DNA of 64,000 bases, taken from NCBI RefSeq assembly GCF_000295095.1, contig NZ_JH806632.1, forward strand, positions 446,450-510,449, given 5' to 3'. Below, one piece after another: positions 59,867-64,000 of the stretch. Every line of letters begins with the position of its first letter. Position 1 is the stretch's first letter. The stretch is from Actinomyces timonensis DSM 23838 (GTDB lineage Bacteria > Actinomycetota > Actinomycetes > Actinomycetales > Actinomycetaceae). The position numbers and the translations under genes were made by a program. The notes under the pieces were generated by a model that saw nothing but the letters and a program-made list of their open reading frames with translations, had not been told where the DNA came from and searched no databases.

Positions 59867-62752
59867 TCATTCCTGCCGCCTCCGGCGCCGGCGGACCACC
59901 TCCGCGACGACGGTGAGGAAGAACAGGCCCGCCGCTCCCATGAGGAAGACGTCCGAGCCCATACCGCCGGTCAGCGGAAGTGTGGGGACGGGGCTCTTCT
60001 GGTTGGTGAACGGATCGTCGAAGGCGTAGTCCCGCGCGTCGGCAGCGATGGTGAACTCGTGGGAGTCCTTGCTCAGCGTGTAGCCAGCAGGAGCCTTCGC
60101 CTCCACCAGGCTGTAGGCCCGCGCGTTCCAGGGAAGGTCGGCCAGCTTGAAGTGCCCAGGACGCGGATCCTGATCAAGATACGCGCCCACGACGCAGGTG
60201 GCCTGCTCGCAGTCCTTGACCACTGTGTCCGCGGGGACGCCCGGGCCGGTCAGCCTCCACTCGGACCCGGCGAGATCCTCGCTGGTGTCCGCGTCGACCT
60301 TCTGCCAGGCCACCGATCCTTTCTGGGGCTCGTTGCCGATCGCGCCATTCTCGTCCACCACTCCCCCGGCGGGCAGGGTCGCCTCGAGCGCGGAGGGCTT
60401 GATCTGCGGGAAGGTGAATGTCTCCGTGCTGGGCACGTACCCACTCGGGGCGGCCTGCTCCGTGATGGAGTACGTCCCCCACTTGAGACCGGTCAGCGAG
60501 AATCGGCCGGGGGCGGGGTCCTGGTCCTGGTAGTCCCCCGCGGGGCAGGTGCCGGACTCGCAGTCGGTGACCACGGTGCCCGCCGGGACCTCCGGGCCGC
60601 TGAGCGTCCACGCGCTGCCGCCCAGAGCATCGCCGGTGGCAGAGTCCCGCTTGCCCCAGGTCAGCGCACCGGGCTTCGCGGTGTTCGTGATCTCGCAGGA
60701 GACGCGGTCGAGGTTGTTGACGGTCAATGTGGCCGCGCCGCTGCCGTCTGTGGCGCCAACAGACGAGGAGTACACCTTGACGTCGCCGCGAACGGCGTCA
60801 TTGATCGTGCCCGGCGTCTCGGAGCAGGTCCATTGGCCGGGCGCGTAGCCGGCGGCGCCGTCGTTGCTGGAGGACTCGGAGAGGGCGACCTTCCCAGCGG
60901 CGATCGCCAGCGGGTGGTCGCCCGTCGTCCCCTCGGCGGAGACCGTCGCGTTCTCGCCCTTGCCGGAGACGGTCCACTGATCAGCGGTCAGCCCCGGCAC
61001 CTCGTCGGTCTCGTAGGGGTTCTCCACCTTCTTCGTCAACTGGATCGTGGGAACGCGAATGGAGACCTTGTAGTCCTCCACCTCACCGGTCGCCGTGATG
61101 CCGCTCGGCTGCTGGTTGTCACCATTGTTGTCGTTGGTGATGCGGATGCGCATGTAGGAGTCAGCGCGAGAACCGGTCTCCCCGTCAACGCTGCGCACCG
61201 TGTTGGTGACGTCCGCCGGGACGGTCCAGGTCAGTGTCGCACCGCCGCCGCTGCAGGCGACCTCGTCGCTCTTCTCGCCGGGTTCGAAAGTGCCGTTGTT
61301 GTTCCAGTCGATCCATCCGGCGACCTTTCCGACGCCGCCGCATTTGACGTACTGCTGCATCGCTTTGCCCGGCCCCGTGGTGATGCCGCGGGAGCCGCCG
61401 TTCCAGATCGAGGTGTCGATGGCGTCCTCGTCGTCGCGCCACCAGGTGTTCTCATCGTCTCCCAGAGCGTCGTCACTGAACTCCTGGTAGCCCTCGGCAT
61501 CGATATAGGTGCCGAGGACGGGCGAGCTCTGGTCCATGTACATCGACGCCTGGGACACGCTGAAGACATCCGTGGTGCGGGAGATCTCCCCCTCGGTCCA
61601 CTTCGGCTCGAAGAGCGCGCCCGCGTTGCCATAGGAGCTGGGGGCGTCGCCGAAGTCGGTGGCGACGATGAGGCCAAGGGCGACGGCGGAGTAGCCCGCG
61701 CCCTGGATGGTGATCGTCGCGCTCGTCGCGCCCTGCATGAGCATGACCGCGTCAGGGCCGCCGAGGCCATTGGGGCGGCTATATCTCCCGCCATTCTGGT
61801 AGACGCACTCGTCGCCAGTGGGCATGAGGCGCAGCGTCCGACCGCCCCCGGAGATCTCAGCGTTCGTGGTCGTCGGGCAGTTGTCAGACTTGAGGGTGTC
61901 CAAGACTCGCCAGGTCACGGGTTGGCTCGTCGAGGCCTGGACCCACTCGTCGCTCCACTCGTCAGGTGCGTCCCTGAGGGGTTTCACTCCGAAGCGCTTC
62001 GACGAGGCCTCCGCATCGGCGAAGACGAGACCCTGGAGGGGGACATTCTTCACCGAGCCGTCCGAGGCTCGCAGTTCCGCCTTGCAGGAGTAGTCCACGC
62101 TCACACGGGCGTTGAAACCGGTGGGGGTGGTGTCGGAGCCAGGCGTGCCCCAGTCCTTGCCGTCCCAGGTCTTGTTACCGTTGTAGGCGTAACCGTTGGC
62201 CAGACCGATGACCATCTGGTTCTTGTTGACATAGTCCTGGGGATACTTGAGGCCGGCGTGCCACGCCGCACTGCCATCGGTCCATTGACCGGGGCCACCG
62301 ACGTTGTAGAGGTTGTCGAGGGCGTCGCCCGCCCAAGCGCCGGGGATGGTCGCCACGAGGGGGCCCGTGGACTGCTCTTTGGGCATCTTGCCAGGGTGCC
62401 CAAGGTGCTGCAGGTTGGACAAGGTGCAGGTGGTCACCAGTGTCCCGGCGTCGCCCAGGTCCCGGGTGTTGGTGAAGTTCCTCGTCTCACCGTAATCCAG
62501 CACCGGGACATTCGGCTTGGCCACGCCGTCGAACTTCGAGTAATCAGCCCACTGGAGCCACTGGATGGCATCGACATACCGGCCCTTGCCACCGGTCGCG
62601 AAGATCGCGGGCTGGGAGGAATCGCCAGGCGCGGCCTGCGCCGCTGAGGGCAGCGCCGCGGGGGCGGTCAACCCGAGGACCATGCCCGCACCGAGGAGCG
62701 ACGTGACCCCGGCGAGCCGGAGACGCCGCCGAAGTAGGGATCCGAGGGTCAT
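59867..62752 (-). CDS. Fimbrial tip adhesin (FimQ/FimB-like, LPLTG)
   Basis: Pilus tip subunit of 961 residues, likely the receptor-binding part. After a signal peptide (about 1-40) comes a large N-terminal ectodomain with cysteines. A GEVEDYKVSIRVP segment, typical of CshA/SdrD-type calcium-linked GEVEDY domains, then leads to repeated prealbumin-like/CnaB domains: ...CEITNTAKPGALTWGKRDSA, GYVPSTETFTFP, EAKAPAGYTLSKDSHEFT. The sorting signal LPLTG (925-929), a helix and RRRRRRQE close it. The ATG at 62752 starts the signal peptide; the frame is open upstream. It is first in the order tip adhesin-pilin-srtC. Confidence 0.9.
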   Translation of the reverse strand: MTLGSLLRRRLRLAGVTSLLGAGMVLGLTAPAALPSAAQAAPGDSSQPAIFATGGKGRYVDAIQWLQWADYSKFDGVAKPNVPVLDYGETRNFTNTRDLGDAGTLVTTCTLSNLQHLGHPGKMPKEQSTGPLVATIPGAWAGDALDNLYNVGGPGQWTDGSAAWHAGLKYPQDYVNKNQMVIGLANGYAYNGNKTWDGKDWGTPGSDTTPTGFNARVSVDYSCKAELRASDGSVKNVPLQGLVFADAEASSKRFGVKPLRDAPDEWSDEWVQASTSQPVTWRVLDTLKSDNCPTTTNAEISGGGRTLRLMPTGDECVYQNGGRYSRPNGLGGPDAVMLMQGATSATITIQGAGYSAVALGLIVATDFGDAPSSYGNAGALFEPKWTEGEISRTTDVFSVSQASMYMDQSSPVLGTYIDAEGYQEFSDDALGDDENTWWRDDEDAIDTSIWNGGSRGITTGPGKAMQQYVKCGGVGKVAGWIDWNNNGTFEPGEKSDEVACSGGGATLTWTVPADVTNTVRSVDGETGSRADSYMRIRITNDNNGDNQQPSGITATGEVEDYKVSIRVPTIQLTKKVENPYETDEVPGLTADQWTVSGKGENATVSAEGTTGDHPLAIAAGKVALSESSSNDGAAGYAPGQWTCSETPGTINDAVRGDVKVYSSSVGATDGSGAATLTVNNLDRVSCEITNTAKPGALTWGKRDSATGDALGGSAWTLSGPEVPAGTVVTDCESGTCPAGDYQDQDPAPGRFSLTGLKWGTYSITEQAAPSGYVPSTETFTFPQIKPSALEATLPAGGVVDENGAIGNEPQKGSVAWQKVDADTSEDLAGSEWRLTGPGVPADTVVKDCEQATCVVGAYLDQDPRPGHFKLADLPWNARAYSLVEAKAPAGYTLSKDSHEFTIAADARDYAFDDPFTNQKSPVPTLPLTGGMGSDVFLMGAAGLFFLTVVAEVVRRRRRRQE

Positions 62753-63072
62753 AGTGATGGGAACTCTCTCTCTATCGCGCCACCAGAGCCGTGATGGCCC
62801 TGCTGAGGGATGTGGCTGGATCATGCTGGCGACCGCGGGGAACGGCACCACGATGGTGATGAGCAACGCCATCGGCGCACCCGCTCTTGACTTTACACGG
62901 GGTCGACAACAGCAAGCTCACAGCACAATCACATCAGCGTCACGATTTCCGACGAGCGCCAGCAGGCAACTTTCCGCAGTCCACGGGCATGGTTGCGTCT
63001 CAGCATCTGCGCCGACTGCGGAGGATCGCCACGATCTGAATGACCGATCCCTCCACGTGGATGCGGAGCCCT
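62753..63072. other. Non-coding gap between the two tip-adhesin genes
   Basis: No gene is seen. It is less GC-rich than its surroundings and should hold the promoter of the fimbrial locus, but no convincing -35/-10 pair stands out on the minus strand. No terminator-like hairpin is evident after the upstream adhesin gene, so read-through is possible. Confidence 0.5.
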
Positions 63073-64000
63073 TCACCGTCGCTTGTGGCGAACGATCCCA
63101 GCCAGGATCGCCAGGGCGCCAAGCACTCCGCCACCGATATAGAACATGTCGGCGCCCATGCCGCCGGTCAGTGGCAGGGTCGGCACCGGGCTTTTGGCGT
63201 TGGTGAACGCCCCCGGGAAGGCGTGGTCCTGAGGGGTGCCGTCAGCTGCAACCGTGATGGTGAACTCGTGAGGAGCGGTATCCAGGGTGTACCCGGCCGG
63301 CGCCCGGTGCTCGGTCACCGCGCGGGTCACCGCGTCATCCGCGGGCAGTCCCCGCACCTTGAAATACCCCGGGCGCGGGTCGGCGTCGAAGTATGTGGCG
63401 CCATTGGCCTGGGCCGCGCAGTCACCATCCACGCAATCCGAGATGAGCGTGCCCGCCGGAATATCATCGGCGGTGAGCTCCCACTGGGAGTCTGCCAATG
63501 CCTCGCCCGTGGCGGCATCGGTTTTCGACCAGATCACCGCCCCCAGTGCCCGGGTATTCGTCACCGTGCCCAGGTCGAGCGAGAGGGTGCCATCCGCTCG
63601 GGGCGAGCGGTAGTCGAGTGTCCCGGCCTTCCGATCATCGGACTTCACATAGCCCTTCGGCGCGGCCGACTCCACGATCGTGTAATCGCCCCAAAGCGCG
63701 GTCAGCCGGAAGTAGCCGGCGCGGCCATCCTGATCGAGGCTTGTTTCCTCGCAGGTCCCCACGCAATCCGCCACCTCGAAGGTCTGCTCATCCGAGCCGT
63801 CGGTCCTCGTGCGCGTGAGGGTGAAGGTGGCCCCGCCCAGGGGCGTGGCGCCGTCGGCCTCTGTCTTGGTCCACGTGACGGCACCGGCCTGGGCGCTATT
63901 CGTGATCTCGCAGGTGATGCGGTCGTGGTTGTTGACCGTCAGCGTCCCCGTCCCCGTGCCCTCCTGGGAGGCCACGGTGGAGGAGTAGTCCGCGGCCCCG
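63073..64000 (-). CDS. Second tip-adhesin paralogue, N-terminus outside the window
   Basis: The last 309 residues of an LPLTG surface protein closely related to the C-terminal third of the tip adhesin downstream: TLTVNNHDRITCEITNSAQA, KGYVKSDD, HRAPAGYTLDTAPHEFTITV, then SPVPTLPLTGGMGADMF, a helix and RHKRR. It holds two CnaB-like repeats with C-x-C-type cysteine pairs. The frame is open to the window edge. It lies 320 bases upstream of the first adhesin gene on the same strand, so the two look like a tandem duplication with divergence. Confidence 0.88.
   Translation of the reverse strand, partial: GAADYSSTVASQEGTGTGTLTVNNHDRITCEITNSAQAGAVTWTKTEADGATPLGGATFTLTRTRTDGSDEQTFEVADCVGTCEETSLDQDGRAGYFRLTALWGDYTIVESAAPKGYVKSDDRKAGTLDYRSPRADGTLSLDLGTVTNTRALGAVIWSKTDAATGEALADSQWELTADDIPAGTLISDCVDGDCAAQANGATYFDADPRPGYFKVRGLPADDAVTRAVTEHRAPAGYTLDTAPHEFTITVAADGTPQDHAFPGAFTNAKSPVPTLPLTGGMGADMFYIGGGVLGALAILAGIVRHKRR

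Noticed and set aside
59831-62647. A 938-codon open frame on the plus strand opposite the tip adhesin gene
   Set aside because: Antisense shadow; the minus strand has signal peptide, CnaB repeats and LPLTG signal.

Overview
This is a strongly GC-rich chromosomal segment of an actinobacterium, most likely Actinomyces or a close relative in the Actinomycetaceae. The evidence is the pairing of GuaB with a GuaB3 paralogue, actinobacterial gene order around the t6A and ribosomal genes, a zinc-ribbon S14, an L17 with a C-terminal 'sunset' domain, and a tip adhesin / pilin / class C sortase locus laid out like the type 1 and type 2 fimbrial operons of oral Actinomyces. I found no rRNA, tRNA or CRISPR array. 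Gene assignments rest on protein motifs that I recognise; nothing was searched against a database.

Layout. 1-9.5 kb is housekeeping: a sugar transporter fragment, RNase HI, MarC, HPr, GuaB3, a DnaQ-like exonuclease, GuaB, a lone groES under a CIRCE operator, a SanA-like membrane protein and a THUMP-like methyltransferase. 9.6-21 kb holds, on the minus strand, the cell-wall / t6A group (NnrE-NnrD, alr, tsaE, an unknown membrane protein, tsaB, rimI, tsaD), with a complete sdhC-sdhA-sdhB operon lying between rimI and tsaD. 21-23.5 kb is a damaged accessory patch: an unknown membrane protein, a gene remnant, a decayed IS5-type insertion sequence with perfect 17-bp terminal repeats, and an ABC ATPase that it truncates. 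23.6-31.8 kb carries acpS, glmS, coaA, pntA-pntB and glmM. 32-55.2 kb is the ribosomal protein region, almost all on the minus strand: S10 operon (rpsJ to rpsQ), spc operon (rplN to rplO), secY-adk, map, infA-rpmJ-rpsM-rpsK, rpoA-rplQ and rplM-rpsI. Inserted in it are truA, an ROK sugar kinase, a surface protein with an LAKTG sorting signal, and a nuclease-like gene at the S10/spc junction. 55.9-64 kb holds a tiny peptide gene and the fimbrial locus, including a second, incomplete tip-adhesin paralogue.

Working relationships. rimI, tsaB, tsaD and tsaE serve tRNA t6A modification and S18 acetylation. glmS and glmM make UDP-GlcNAc precursor, and alr supplies D-alanine for the wall to which the LPLTG and LAKTG proteins are attached. 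The sdh genes and pntAB serve membrane-linked redox. The fimbrial genes make one machine: LPLTG tip protein, LPLTG shaft pilin with a YPKN pilin motif, and the pilus-specific sortase.

The most unusual signal is a dispersed 22-bp repeat (core ACCGGGCGAACAGCACGG). It occurs as two near-complete palindromes, as tandem pairs, and as long inverted repeats bracketing two different small cargo regions: a putative DUF559/AbiEi-like gene at the S10/spc boundary and a 47-residue peptide gene between the S10 operon and the fimbrial locus. This looks like a family of small non-autonomous cassettes and is the best candidate here for something undescribed.
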